Assembly (NCBI RefSeq): GCF_000524195.1
Contig: NW_020170411.1
Span: 224,544 to 288,543, forward strand
Length of the DNA: 64,000 bases
Source: Echinococcus granulosus
Lineage: Eukaryota > Platyhelminthes > Cestoda > Cyclophyllidea > Taeniidae
Reading direction: 5' to 3'
The stretch's first letter is position 1. Each line of letters opens with the position of its first letter. The notes beneath the pieces are model-generated. The model made no database searches. It saw only the letters and a list, made by a program, of their open reading frames with translations, and was not told the origin of the DNA. Positions 1 to 12,368 of the stretch are shown here, in pieces. A program made the translations under genes and the position numbers.

Positions 1-503
1 ATGCAGTGAAACAAATGGCTTATGCCGCGAATCAAAACATTAAGATATTTAGCAAATTTAGGACGAAATGGGTCATTAGCTCCCGATATAAAAGCGTGCA
101 ATTTAGTTTGAATGGACTTGAAGATAAGATGCGTGTTTAAGTAATCAGAAAGTCCAAAAGAAAGTGCACAATATTCCAGGAAAGGCATGGAAAAGGTTAG
201 TACACAAAGAGAATTGCTTGATTCTACTTTGCTAAGAAGGATTAACACAAATTCCTTAGCACTAAGAGACTGAGATAGTTCAGAAACATTCGTTTTAAGT
301 AGGTTTTCTAATTCAACAGAATGCTTAACCGTCGAATCATCAACTTTGCTCAAAAGCCACGATACCAGATCCCAAGGTGCACAAGAAGCAGAGGAGACAG
401 CACTAGCGATAATATTTCGAACACCCTCGTAATTGTTTTTTGTCAATGCATCATTTAAAGCAGTGATAGCCTTAGCTGATTCGATTTGAACAATATCATC
501 CAT
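1..503 (-). CDS. GLMN: Glomulin-like protein, N-terminal part (runs off left edge)
   Basis: Glomulin is a HEAT-like helical protein that binds the RBX1 RING of cullin-RING ubiquitin ligases and inhibits them. An open frame starts at ATG 503-501 and stays open to position 1 (about 167 codons), so the gene continues to the left. Its stretch SAKEFVLILLSKVE aligns by eye with the glomulin segment NPKELLLGLLELIE. The hydrophobic helix that follows (LTFSMPFLEYCALSF) and an earlier APWDLVSWLL also sit where glomulin has comparable helices. A possible upstream exon ends at a GTAAGC donor near 527, only about 36 nt before an AG at 505; it could be 5' UTR or additional N-terminal coding sequence. Similarity is weak, as usual for this fast-evolving family, so another helical-repeat protein cannot be excluded. 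Confidence 0.5.
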   Translation of the reverse strand, partial: MDDIVQIESAKAITALNDALTKNNYEGVRNIIASAVSSASCAPWDLVSWLLSKVDDSTVKHSVELENLLKTNVSELSQSLSAKEFVLILLSKVESSNSLCVLTFSMPFLEYCALSFGLSDYLNTHLIFKSIQTKLHAFISGANDPFRPKFAKYLNVLIRGISHLFHC

Positions 504-1102
504 CCTGAATGGCAAACAACAAACTGACTTACGCTTACCGAGGGTAATTTGCACAAAACTCTACCCAATCACATGCTGCTTTAATGATATAATCAATAAA
601 ACAAAACTAAAAGCGGTTAAAACTACAGAAAATTGGCGTCTCCTGCATAAAAGTTTCATTTCCCTTATCACGCAAGCAAGCACGTATTTGTTTTTATTTA
701 TTTTTTTCAGAATTTGTTATATCTTGTTGAATTTATTTTACAGTGTTGCAGTAGTTGTTAAAGCAAAGAATGTATTTAAATTCACTTCTAATAATCCCTT
801 GTGCTCCACTAACTATTAGTTTTTACTTTGCTTAAAAACAAAAGTTCCGTCAATTGACAGGAACTATTAACCACTCGTTCAACTATAGGGATACCTTTCT
901 ACTCGGGTTATACTTCCGGTTAACGGCATAATTTTCGCCTAGGGTTCCATTGGTGCGCATGTCTTCACACTCTTTTTGCTTGGTGGATCTTCCTCGGCGA
1001 CTCGCTACTCTGCAGATCAATCTAGGCAAAAGAACTTTGCCTGATATTTTTATTTCGCATTTCATTTCACGACAAATACAGTGCTCAACGTCTTTAGATA
1101 AA

Positions 1103-1298
1103 TGTAGCGTCCCGAGACTCTCTGAAGACAAAATAAGGCACAATACTAGTGCAGAATATATATTTAGCGCAGAGAAGGTGTCTGGGCTATTGGTATGGCC
1201 CAAAAGGCCAGCCCACCCAGAAAGGTACAAGGAGGCTAATTCAAAGTACAAAGGTGGCGTTTCACCAATATTGAGGGATAAACCACTATCGTATTCCA
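1103..1298 (+). repeat. Solo-LTR-like repeat, subfamily A, 4-bp target duplication
   Basis: This is a 196-bp element starting TGTAGCGTCCCGAG and ending GTATTCCA, flanked on both sides by the same 4 bp, TAAA (1099-1102 and 1299-1302). It is closely similar to the copies at 12173-12368 and 46873-47070. The TG...CA ends, short target duplication and absence of inverted termini or an A-tail fit a solo LTR better than a SINE or MITE. Confidence 0.8.
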
Positions 1299-1904
1299 TA
1301 AAGGTTGCTAAGCCGTGGTTCTAGGCATCACTACTGCTCCTCAACGCTGCTGCTAAAAAGTAATAAAATCTTTTGCAATGACACGTGTCTTTAAGGCTTC
1401 GTAAAATAGTCAAAGTGTCATTTTTACAGCTGCAAGCGAATATAATCCAGTTAAACCACTTTTTGGTCCTCTTTCTGATTGCCAAATTTAAAATTCGTAG
1501 AAGAGGGACCAAAACGATGTCTAGTTCTGGCAGATTCCCGGTTCCAGGTCCTGCTCAGGATAAGCTAATTAGGCGAAACCAGATTTTGGAAATACCAATT
1601 TTTCCCTTGTGATAGGCTCCCAATATTTGCCGGATTAATCCTTAGGTCACAGTTTCCCTCATTTTATTATTGCTTTTAGATATGTTTTACTCACGGCGTG
1701 ATTGATACGCAAAGGTTCATTACAGTACACCGTCCTCCTTATGCATATTATCTGTCAGAGGATAGGACGTTCAGGAATCGCTACCAGGCATAACTCATGC
1801 GCTATCTCAAGATAAATATTTCTTTCACAAGATACAGATCTATTAAGCCTCCTTTTACTCTGTCTTGCGATGATTTTTTTGCCCGCACGAAGGCCCATCA
1901 AGGC

Positions 1905-2104
1905 CAAAGCAGAGAAGTGGTGGTATATACCTCCGGATTGGTGAGGCGCCACTTTTGTACTTTGAATTAGCCCCCTTGGAACCCGCTGGGTGGTCTGGCC
2001 TTCAGACCATGCCAGTAGCCCGGACACCTTCGCTATGCTGAATATATCTATTCTGCCCGAGCATTGTATCTTCTTCTGTCTTCAGGGAGTCTCGGGACGC
2101 TACA
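1905..2104 (-). repeat. Solo-LTR-like repeat, subfamily A, diverged
   Basis: This is an inverted copy of the same family, ending GGGACGCTACA at 2104 (the 5' terminus of the element on the minus strand). The core resembling GGTGAGGCGCCACTTTTGTA is clear, but the left end is degraded and its boundary is approximate. No target duplication can be read. Confidence 0.7.
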
Positions 2105-2477
2105 ATATTTATGCTTAACTACAAAACAAACTTTAAGAGCTCTCCTGCCCCTCTTTGACCTTTTGATGTGTCTACAGCCTTTTAGTCATTCTGTACGCTT
2201 AAAGTGGACCTTTTCTTGTAGAGGATGAAGTAATATTGCCTTAAAGAAGATTTTGAATGCCTCCATTTAAGTTAAAAACAGAGGTGATGCTTAAGATGGC
2301 AAATCTCTTAAGTGTCAGCACAAATTTAAGTAGGACTCAGGTTTTTTATATTTGCTATAACAGAGCGCATGTCGCAAGAACTCTAAATGGCATTAATTAT
2401 GAATTTGTGTTTATATAGCCCAATATATTTTGCGTTGTTATAGCATAGTAACTTTTGAAATTCGAATCTATTGCCTG

Positions 2478-5400
2478 ATGGCTGGTGAATTTCAGGTATG
2501 GATCAAGAAGTAATCATTTTTAAGAGAAAAGACGCAGACTATTACAACCATATCACTATTGATTTCGAGGCTCACAGTTCGGGGCAATATAAGCGTTGAT
2601 CTGTGTATTTTTGAAAGAAACAGCTGTGAATAGCTTCCCGTATCCAAAAGTTAATTTTGGTTCAGTCAGTTCATTGAAACCATATAGGTAATGAAAGGGT
2701 TATAAAGTTAGTACAAGTTTGCCTAATTTGATTGGGCCGGCATTCCATAAATAGTTGGTTTTGTAGTGGAGAGATGAACTTTGTTAAACTGTTCCTTTAA
2801 TATCTTTTGAAAACACTGCAATTTGTCCAGTATTCGCGCTTATCATCTATATGAACAACATTTTCTAAAGCAGTACAACCATATGCATAAATTTAAATGT
2901 ACGTGCTGCATAAGAACATCTATGACGGCAGCACTGTTTAGGCATATAGTATTAAAGCTACCATTTGGGTCATTTTAGTATATTATTTTTCCGGCTGAGG
3001 CAGAGGCTTTTGTTGAGTTTCTTGCGGACTTGGACTATGACTGCTATGGAAAGGAGCAGTGGTACAAACAACATTCATATTTGGATAAGCTTAATATGCA
3101 AGTAAATTTGAGTTCCTTTGTAATTACTTTTGAAGGCTGTTGCTTCAGCCAGGTCAGGTTCGGACGAATTTGTGAAAGAGTTCATCATCTCGCACCAGAA
3201 AGTTGGATTCCTTATTCGTGACTTAGTTGCAACCGAATTATGGCATCGAAAAATTTTCAAACGGCTCATGAAATGTCTACCCGAAAATTTACCCACATTT
3301 CCTTTGTATGTTACACTCTATCACGAGCTTGTTCTGGCAAACATCTTGGAGACTGTCACCTATCATACTGACGTAGTCGATTGCTTAAATGATGATGCTG
3401 TGGATTTGTGTGACTGGTGCCATCGAGCTCTATGTCGTCTCGCCAATGCAGTATCAATTAAGGAAAAGAAGGCAAATATCCGAATTCTCAAAGATCAAGT
3501 GGGTAACAGATCAACTCTTACTAAAATAGGGTTGTCACGTAAGAAGTGCAACCAAGCTGAAAATAACAATCTTGGCAATCTGTGTTGCTACTAATTATTA
3601 CGGTCATATTTTTGGATTTCGTAAACATTTCCCTGGTCTTTATAAAGAACCGCCAATAATTTTAATATAATCCAAACTCTTTCCTAAACTTATTTATGCA
3701 TAGCTTGTGTTGCGGCATTGATTGCACTAAAATTTTTATTAGATTAAAGTGGTTATTAGTCTCATGCATTTCCCCATATTTTTGTACACCTTGTAGTTAT
3801 TACTTTGTGAACCAGTCAGAAACTACAAAGCGTGCAATAAGCAATTTTTTGCATTTAATACCTCTAGATGTTTGAGTTTAATTGCTTAGCAGGTGAATTT
3901 GAAGACATGACTACTGATTAATCAATTTGAAATCATTATGCATTATTCCAACTCACTACTTTTTTTCTACAAGGTTGTTTAACTATTCTTCAGGAATTGT
4001 TTGCCAAAGTTTACTTTAGAAGAAAAAAGTCAATTGATCTATGGATAATAAGCATATCTTTAAAAATAAACGGGTCATCACTGTTTTAAATATGCAATTT
4101 GTAATGACATTTATGGTATAAAGTGCATCCTCTGATAAAATTTGCCTTTGTTCAAACTACAGCCGAAGCCATCGGAGACGAATAAGGAGGAGTTGCAGCG
4201 ACAGACGGATATTTTCACCTATGAAGTGGGTATGAAGGCGATCTCATTGACACGCCACTTGATCGAGCACTGCTGCGGTGTCTACGCTGATACCGTGGCC
4301 TCATCCACGACGATGGCACTGAGCATGGCGCGGCGGCTGCTACATACGCACGATTTTCTCTGTCTTCTCTGCCATCTCATCGAGCTTGCACCATGGAGCT
4401 GCGAGGAGGCTACCACTTCAATGAGACCGCTCCGATACCAGTGGCACGAGTCGGGCTGCTGGGTTTCCGAGACTGATGAGAAGAATTGGACTTCTGTGAC
4501 CAAATCTGAGGGGCAAGTAAGTCGATCCTTGGAGGATGTCCTCATTTTGGTGTGCATTTCTGTGTACTGCAGTTTTGATACAAATTATTTATATAGCCAG
4601 AAAAACAATACAAGGAAACTCATTTGCAGAAAGTAAACTAGTGTTACCACACTTTTTTTATTTTGAACAAGAAATTTTCTAAATAGACTACCAATAAGTC
4701 CAAGACCTCATTAAGCAAGTGGATTGTAGAAATTCACTAAAATGAATTGTGGTGGATGGACCCATCCACTTCTCGAAGCATGAAGTCCTATTAAATGAAT
4801 GCCTTTTCTCTTGAGATGGGGAATTTAATATGTTTTCAAAACCGTAAGCATTTGTGTCGTATGCGCTTGACAAATCCATTCTAGCCAAAAAATCGCCGCA
4901 TTTAAGAGAGCTATGCCCTCAATAAGTTTAAATGAGCTACAAATTTATGTTTTCACCAATTTGTTGTGCAAAATCGTGAAGTTCCAAATGCCAGAGAGAA
5001 ATCATTGTAGTAGTGGTTCGATCGCTTTGTGGCAACGGTGCTGCATAAATAAACTACGAGGGTTGAGGCTTTAGGAGTTTAAGTCTAGAAATAATGGATA
5101 TAACACTTAGAGAGAAACTAATACCTTGATAGGACGCTGCGTAGTTGGCGTAGGCTCTTTAACTCATTTTTCGAAGGAAAAGGTGGTGTATATACAAATT
5201 AGACACAAATACTTAAGTGTTACTCTTTTATATTTTTTGCAGTATCAAAAATGATGGCTAGATTAAGTCCAAAGTATTGAATGGATATGGAATGTTTAGT
5301 TTATTATCGTAATGTCGTTGAATGCGTTCCTAAATTTTCCAATTGAACCCGGCAATACGATCCACATAAGGTGAAAATTACTTGGGTCGGGTAAATTTGG

Positions 5401-7127
5401 GCGCAGGTGTGGCTGTCGATCCACCAACTGCTCTTCTCGGGTGTGATGGGCGTGGTGAGCTATGAGGTCGTGGGGAGCAGCGTGAGGCGCCAGGCGCTGC
5501 TGCGTCTACGGCCTTTCCTCACGGAGGCACTCATCGACGTGATCCCGGTGCTGGGGCACCTGCGCCGCTTCCTCGAGGAATTCGCTGTCTCCGAGGTTGC
5601 TGCCGTAGCTCGATCTGTTTCCGCCGTCTCATCCGCCGCCGCTGTCGCTCAACTCTGTCACATCGAAGACGTCCCTCAAATCCACGACGGCATTCTGCAC
5701 AGGTTTGGCACCTTCTAACCTTCCACATCACTTCATCATTTAACTTCTTTTTTCATGCTTAAATGAATTTGCCATTCTAATACAATCCGTTATGGCAACA
5801 TTTATTAGAGCTGCATGGCCTTACTGCAGTGAAACATAGTCGAAGTAAATGTATTGAACTTTAGCTTTAGCAAATGAGGACATGGGTGGTTTTGACTTGG
5901 CTGTCAACATTACTCATTAAATCGGGTCAGGAAATAATCTTGGAATCGTTAAATGGTCAAAATATGCAATAAATTAAAACTCTTTGGGCTCTTTGTGTAT
6001 CCTTTCAAAATTTATTCAAAAATGCGAATCAAATCTTCCATCCTATTAGAAATTGGAAAAATTTTGCGTGTTGTCTTCTTCCACAAAGCAATCAAAATTA
6101 CCAGGACATACCTCAAGACACACCTTGGAAAAATGAAACGCAAAATGAATTAGGACTGCTTTTTTAGTTTAGGGGGCGAAAGTTAGTCGTTTATGCGCAA
6201 TATGGCCTAGATCCACTAATGCAAGCGCTCTGATGCGTAGCGTGTGCCCACTTGCCTTCATTGTTACTCCAATATGCTTAACAGTACACGAAGAGTGGAA
6301 AAGTTCGGTTTTTGCCTTACTAAAAAGTACAGGTTATAACCGTATATTCCTTGTGGTATAAAAATTTTTGAAGGTCTTAATGACACTAGAAATACAAATT
6401 AGGTTGGCTACTGAATTGTCCAAATCACCTCCGAAGAAGTACGGTTCTAGATAAAACTAGTATTGATGCACAAGAGGGCTTACTGTTAAAATATCAAAAA
6501 TGAAAGTTTGACCCATCAAAATGATGCTTGAAAGAGGCTGCGCAGTTAGCTTTGCAGTTAAACTAAATCTCGTCCTATTACAGCATGTCATAAACACTTG
6601 GAAGCATTGAAGAATTGGGGCAAACTACTCTTCAAATATCCTACCAAAGAATAAACAATGACAGTTTAAATTAAAGGCGCTTATGGCATTTAAATAACAA
6701 GAGTTGATTTTGACATCACGGTATAGGAAAGTTACATTAAGGGTACTTACAAGTGCATAAACATTGCAGATACAAGGGCAGGTGGGATGAAGAGGTTAGT
6801 GATTTTCTGGAGCGGATTCAGTTAAAAGAAAATGCAGAGGCAGCTCAGCGCGCGGCTTCGAGGTGGGCGGAAGCCTTCTCGGAGGAAACAGTAGATGCCC
6901 TCTTCGGATCCACCGGCAGTGGAAATGCGAATGGGCACGGGGATTCGGAAGCAGTATTTGAGCATCCCCTACTCCGCACCCCACGCTGTGTTATCTGCGG
7001 TGAAGTGGCCACAAAGCGCTGCTCTCGATGTCGTCAGGAATGGTACTGCCGACGGCAGTGCCAGGTGAAGCATTGGCCGCGCCATAAAAGAGCCTGCGAC
7101 ATGCTCTTTGCTTCCAATACCGATTGA
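2478..7127 (+). CDS. ZMYND10: ZMYND10, MYND-type zinc-finger dynein-assembly factor
   Basis: ZMYND10 is a cytoplasmic co-chaperone-type factor needed for preassembly of ciliary and flagellar outer and inner dynein arms. The model has six exons: 2478-2495, 2979-3101, 3136-3498, 4163-4516, 5407-5702 and 6770-7127. All phases agree and give 503 aa (vertebrate forms are about 440). The 18-nt first exon encodes MAGEFQ and joins YIIFPAEAEAFVEFL, matching the start of the vertebrate protein. LDKLNMQ, LPTFPLY and GQ|VWLSIHQLL match conserved blocks. The C-terminal MYND finger (residues ~458-494) has CVIC, CSRC, YCRRQC and the final H-x3-C. One intron is only 34 nt (3102-3135). The extra length lies mainly in exon 5 (Ser/Ala/Val-rich tail) and the Gly/Asn-rich stretch before the finger. 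A motile-cilia factor fits flatworm flame cells or sperm. Confidence 0.93.
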
Positions 7128-7656
7128 TAATTGCTACTTATGGTTAATAAGTAAAAATCCTGGCCCACTGTGCAACGTTAAAAGAAGTGATATTTGTAAC
7201 CATAGATGACTTGACATTTTATTAATATATTGAAATTTGGTTTTCATAGCATTTGTGCGCTCTTCATTAAATAATCTGGTGCTGCTAATGATTGCTTAGA
7301 AACCTTAGCTATTTAGTTGATTTGACCAAAAATTGACGAGCTTGCGATTGGTTTTGCTTAATCAATTTCGTAAAATAATTCCATCATTGCAAGTGACATC
7401 TTCAATTGGCTATTCCTGGGTAAAATTACTGATTCGATGAGTACTGGAGAAAATGCGGACTTTTCTTTTCAAGGTTTTGACGTTTTGAGTAACTACATGT
7501 GATGCGGTTGCTAAAATTATACACTATCTTAAAATAAGCGTAAATTCAATCCAAATTGCTCCATGCATTGTGCACAAGTAACCCTGTAGGCTGGCAAATT
7601 CCCCTCATTATTGGAAAATCACTCAGTTTATATGGCTACTTGAATATGCAATATGC

Positions 7657-7846
7657 TGCAGCGCAACAGGACTTTTCTGTAGACGAAAGAAGACATAATG
7701 CTCGGGCAGAATAGATGTCAAACGCACAGAAGGGATTGGGGCTACTGGCATGGCCCGGAGGCTAACCCGCCCTGAGGCGATAAAGTGTCGAAGGCCCAGA
7801 ATGGTCCATTTATCCGAAGTAAGAGCTAAACAGCCAATACATTACA
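7657..7846 (+). repeat. Solo-LTR-like repeat, subfamily B
   Basis: About 190 bp, from TGCAGCGCAACAGGAC to CAATACATTACA. It shares GACGAAAGAAGACATAATG, the GGGGCTACTGGCATGG core and the CA-ending 3' terminus with the other copies, but its 3' half (AAGAGCTAAACAGCCAATAC) belongs to a second subfamily, shared with the copies at 24587, 25495 and 34689. No matching 4-bp duplication is seen at its ends. Confidence 0.7.
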
Positions 7847-10800
7847 CCCCTATCAATAAGAATAACATAGTGCGGCAACCCGTTTAATGGCTCCTTTCCT
7901 ATGAGAGCAGGCCTAGTATGGATTTATGCACCTCATAATAAGACGCTTTCATCTTAAAACTAATCCAGTGAAAGGAAGTTGTTGTATTTTTATGAGTTGT
8001 GAAATAAGATGATAAAAGAATGTCTATTTCGATTACAATCCTACATGCTGAGAGAGTTTGCTCACTCAATTGGGATTTGCTCTAATTAATGGGAAGAAGG
8101 AAGGGTCTCCAAAAATAATAAGAACCCGAGAAGATTTAATTATTTGGGTACCACGTGTTTGTGAGACTCTGATTCTTTTAATATAAGGACACGTTAGGTA
8201 GAGTAATGCATTTTAAATATTCCCTAATTTTATTCTAATATTTAAAATTACAGTCACATGGGTGAATTACTTTCGAGGTTTTTCCTGTTGGTAGTATACC
8301 CGGCGATTTTAATTGTAGTAGTGTCGATTATTTAGGTTCACATATGAGATAAATACAATTAGGTACTTTCTTCCATTTGCAACGTCGTTTACAAGTAGGT
8401 ACCAACGTGTACAGTCAGTGCTGTGGTGTAAATTAGCTACCTTTGGCCCGACAAAACAATTCACTCGCATTTCCAATATTTTAAATGACCAAGGAGTAAA
8501 ACCACAATCCTTATGCTATTCTCCAAAATAGGATCAATTATTGTGACAACTTCAGAAATTAGGACAAATTTATTACCAAAATAGGCTCTAGGAGCTTTTC
8601 ACCTTTAGCAGGTGGCATTTGTACCGATTTGCATGCTTGATTAAAACTGAAATGGCGTCACAATTTTGCCGTAACTTAGTGAATACTCTTTTGAATGATA
8701 GATAAGTCGTATCATTTTCCAAAAGTAAATGGAAGCATCAAACTAGCTTGCCTTTTCCTTTACCCTGAGGCAAAGGGAATACGGTGCTAAACCAAATCTC
8801 ATGACCCTTTGGTAAGTGTACACACGAGTAAGCCATGAATTTGAGGAAAAGCAGGACGTGGATTTATTTAGCCATTTAGTATGGTGGAACCTCGTCACCC
8901 ACACATACATGGAAACCAAAATGTTGTAGGTGCGAAGATAGGAAATTGCCCTCACTTTAGTGATTCATTCTACACTCCACGAATCTGCAGGTCTTTTCAA
9001 TGTTTACAAAATCTCATTCTCCAATCGGTGTGACCATTGTCTTTAAGCTGCTTTTTTTCTGTAATTTGGTTAATTGCGGTTGGGCCATTTACGCCTGCAA
9101 CTACAGTATCTGGACAGCTAATTTTTTTTCGTAGCCTCGATTACAAGCATGGTATTATTATTTTTACGATGTATCTCCCTCTCTCGTTGGCTTATTTTTT
9201 ATTAAAAGGTGCTAAAGGATAACTTTTAGGCGGAGCATTGGTATCAAAATGATTCTTTTAAAGAAAAATGGACTGTAGGGTTTAAGAAGAAAAATGGTAT
9301 TTCACAGGGTTTACCGTGCTCTTAAACACTCACCATGAAAGAGGCAATTAAACTACTGCCTGAGTCATTTTGTCTGCCCCCAAAAAATTTGTTCTAAAAT
9401 TTAACCAATTTTTCTAAAACATTGGAATTCCAAATGCTTAGATTTGAATTCATTTGAGTGCTAATTAGATTCAAATGGAGCGAACTGTAACCAAAATAGA
9501 TCATTACACCAAGGTGCAAACAATAAGTTGAAAAGCGGAGGTGTAATCCATTACCTGAGTGGGCTTTGTTCCCCACCTATGTCGTGTGTAATAGAAGCAT
9601 TCTCCACCAAACAAATCATTTAGAATATTGAAACAACCACCACAAAAGTCATAATCAACTGTACCGAAAACTCAGCATGACATTTATCAAACTGGAAAAA
9701 AATAATGTCTTGTTCGCAATCATGAGCTCGGTTAGAGCTTGGATACGCAATTCATTAAGTGTAATGTGCTCAACTGTCCAGTTACATACTGTAGACTGTT
9801 ACAATACAGCGGAGCATTAAATATGCAGTTTGAGGGAACCCGACAGTAAAGCCCCTAAAAGACAGCCTCTTTTAATGGAATGTGGTGGACTGAAATGAAG
9901 TAAAAGCGCATCGTTTCGCCTTACACGTCCCACATGTCACTTTCTTAAGTGGAAAGGACCGTCTCAGTTAAATCAGAATGTCAGGTTGCCAATGGGGTTA
10001 CGTATGACAGCTAAAAATTTGTTCATATTTAAAGCATGAGCATGGCCAACCATAGAGCATGCAACCCTCTCATTAGTCTCACCTAATTTCCCTTCTAAAA
10101 GGCAGAAGAACTGTCATGCATTTCAGTAATTAATCTTACTTTGTACATACTAGAATTGGATAAGGAACACACTTTTATTAGTTAAGAAATGTATAAGCAT
10201 TTGTAGAGGCATGAAAATGTTTAAACTTAATACATGGGATTTTTCTTACCAAAAATTTAAAATCAAGTTTTGACATAGAACGGACAACTGTACTGAAACG
10301 TTGGCTATAAACTGGCTTATTTTCTGGAAAACCTTTCAAGCATCCCGGTGAAGGTATAATAGAGGAGCTCCTAGGTGGCCCCTTACTTGACGTTTTCTTA
10401 AAGTTAACATTAATGCATTAATTTGTAAGGTGCATTATTCCATAAATCCTTGGCATAGCGGTTAAACTTGGCTCTTCCAAGGGCGGAGTAATGTGTGTTT
10501 TTTAAGAGATGGAAATGCTAAGATTCCGGTGGTTTTTAAAGATTAGTTCTAAAGCTTCACCTTAGCTTACGGCAATTTTATTTAGGCTCTGCATGTAGCA
10601 TAAATCTTTTACATTTTAAACCTAGGAATACTCGCTAGAATGAAAGGACTGGTTAAAATCAGAAATGAAGCTGAGCTTTGATTAGGATTAAAACAGAAGT
10701 GAAGATTGCTACATTAATGGAACTGCTAGATTTTACTATAGGCCGTATGATATTTCAAGTACCCGTATTTCTGCACCAAAGTGAGTGCCTTCACGGTTGG

Positions 10801-12172
10801 TAATGTTTCACAGCGCTTTCTTGAAGTACACTTTGGTGTTTTGATTCCTCTACTTGATGGTGAATTCATCATGCATTGTTGTGTAGTGGTTTTTATTCCA
10901 TATTCGGCTACAAGGTTACAGTTACAAATACAAGCACTGCTTAGACCTTGAATCCACACAAAGGGCTGACCCCCATAAACACCTTCAAGTGCATTCGACT
11001 TGAGTGGATATTTGTGTAGTATTCACAGAATAAATAAATATTCATATTCTATGAGGACTGAATTAAATGCACATATCCGGGAAGAAATGCATTTGTGGGG
11101 AGTGAAAAGCTACCATTTGCCACCTGAAATCAGGTCAGGAATTGCATCTCCCTATGTCAAGCAAAGGGGCTATTGAGAGGCATTTTTTGATTTAAATGTA
11201 GGTACTGACTGCTTAAATAGTCAATTTAGGCGTTTTTCTTTGCTAAAAGTGCAATTCCTTGCCTAAAATGCAACAAAACGGTATTCCTTTGCATCAACAC
11301 ATTCGTCTACTATTCGTGAAGAACCGGGCGACTAGTTATCCACATGATTTGTGCAAGAGTGAGTGGTGCAACATTTGCTGTTTGATGTAATTAATCTAAA
11401 TAAAACTGTAAATTAGTTCGAAACATGACTTAGTAATAATGAATTCTTTGCATAAAAATTCAAGTTCTTCACGTAATAGTTTCCGCCTACACCCTGACTA
11501 AGGTGTACTTCCTGGCTCGTTAAGTTTGGTGTCCTTTCCCAGTGTTTTCATGGTTTTTGGTTATAAACTCGCAATAAACGAGGAATTAACTCACATTCAT
11601 GTAGATTTTTTTGCTATGCGATTTTCTAGTTCAATAACGTTAGCTGTAATAAACTTCCACCTCTGCAAATGCCCGTCGTGAAGCTTGGCAACCCTCAGCA
11701 CACTATAAGGCAAAGTGGTTCGTTCCTGCCTTAGGATTTCATTCAGATCGCTAAAGTTGATAATTTACAAACCGAAAGATGAAACCAGACAAATTGTAAA
11801 AACTGAGTCCGCCAGTTCCCGCCATTCCCCTCTGCATGACCTTTCCAATTTATGGCCATGTGGTATCACCAAAAACAGCAAATTTGTTCCACTTTACCAG
11901 AACTCTGCCATCCCTTTTCTTGCTTAAATTAAATAAACAATATATTTGCCAAGTTTCGTTGAGGCTAAGCTCCATCCACTCACCACTTGCAATAGCGCTA
12001 CATTGAAATGGCATAACTTACTTCGCGCACGCATATGACCGATTTTCGCATTTTAACCATGAACCCATATGCGACGTTTCTGCAGAAGTGTCAACGTTGT
12101 TCCATCATTTTCAAACATCCGAATATTTTACGGTGTTTATTTAAATAGGACTCTGTATTGATCAGTTCCAGA

Positions 12173-12368
12173 TGTAATACGATAGTGGTTTATCCCTCGG
12201 TTCTGGTGAGGCTCCACTTTTGTACTTTGAATTAGCCCTCCTGTACCTCTCCGGGTGGGCTGGCCTTTCGAGCCATGCTAATAGCCCAGACACCTTCTCT
12301 GCGCTGAGTATATATCCTGCCCGAGTATTGAGTCTTCTTTCGTCTTCAGGGAGTCTCAAGACGCTACA
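12173..12368 (-). repeat. Solo-LTR-like repeat, subfamily A, 4-bp target duplication
   Basis: This 196-bp copy is on the minus strand, reading TGTAATACGATAGTGG on the plus strand and ending GACGCTACA. It is flanked by a perfect CAGA duplication (12169-12172 and 12369-12372). Its length equals that of the copy at 1103-1298, which fixes the element boundaries. Confidence 0.85.

Larger units (their letters stand above)
504..2477. other. Intergenic spacer between divergent GLMN-like gene and ZMYND10
   Basis: No coding exon is supported here. The spacer holds two copies of the dispersed LTR-like repeat in opposite orientation, at 1103-1298 and about 1905-2104; the open frames seen at 883-1324 and 1755-2027 fall inside or across these copies. 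The two flanking genes are divergent, so their promoters should lie in this spacer, but no convincing core promoter motif is visible. Confidence 0.6.

Noticed and set aside
883..1324. Overlapping open frames of 124 and 138 codons on both strands
   Set aside because: They lie across the LTR-like repeat and match no family; similar frames recur in other copies.
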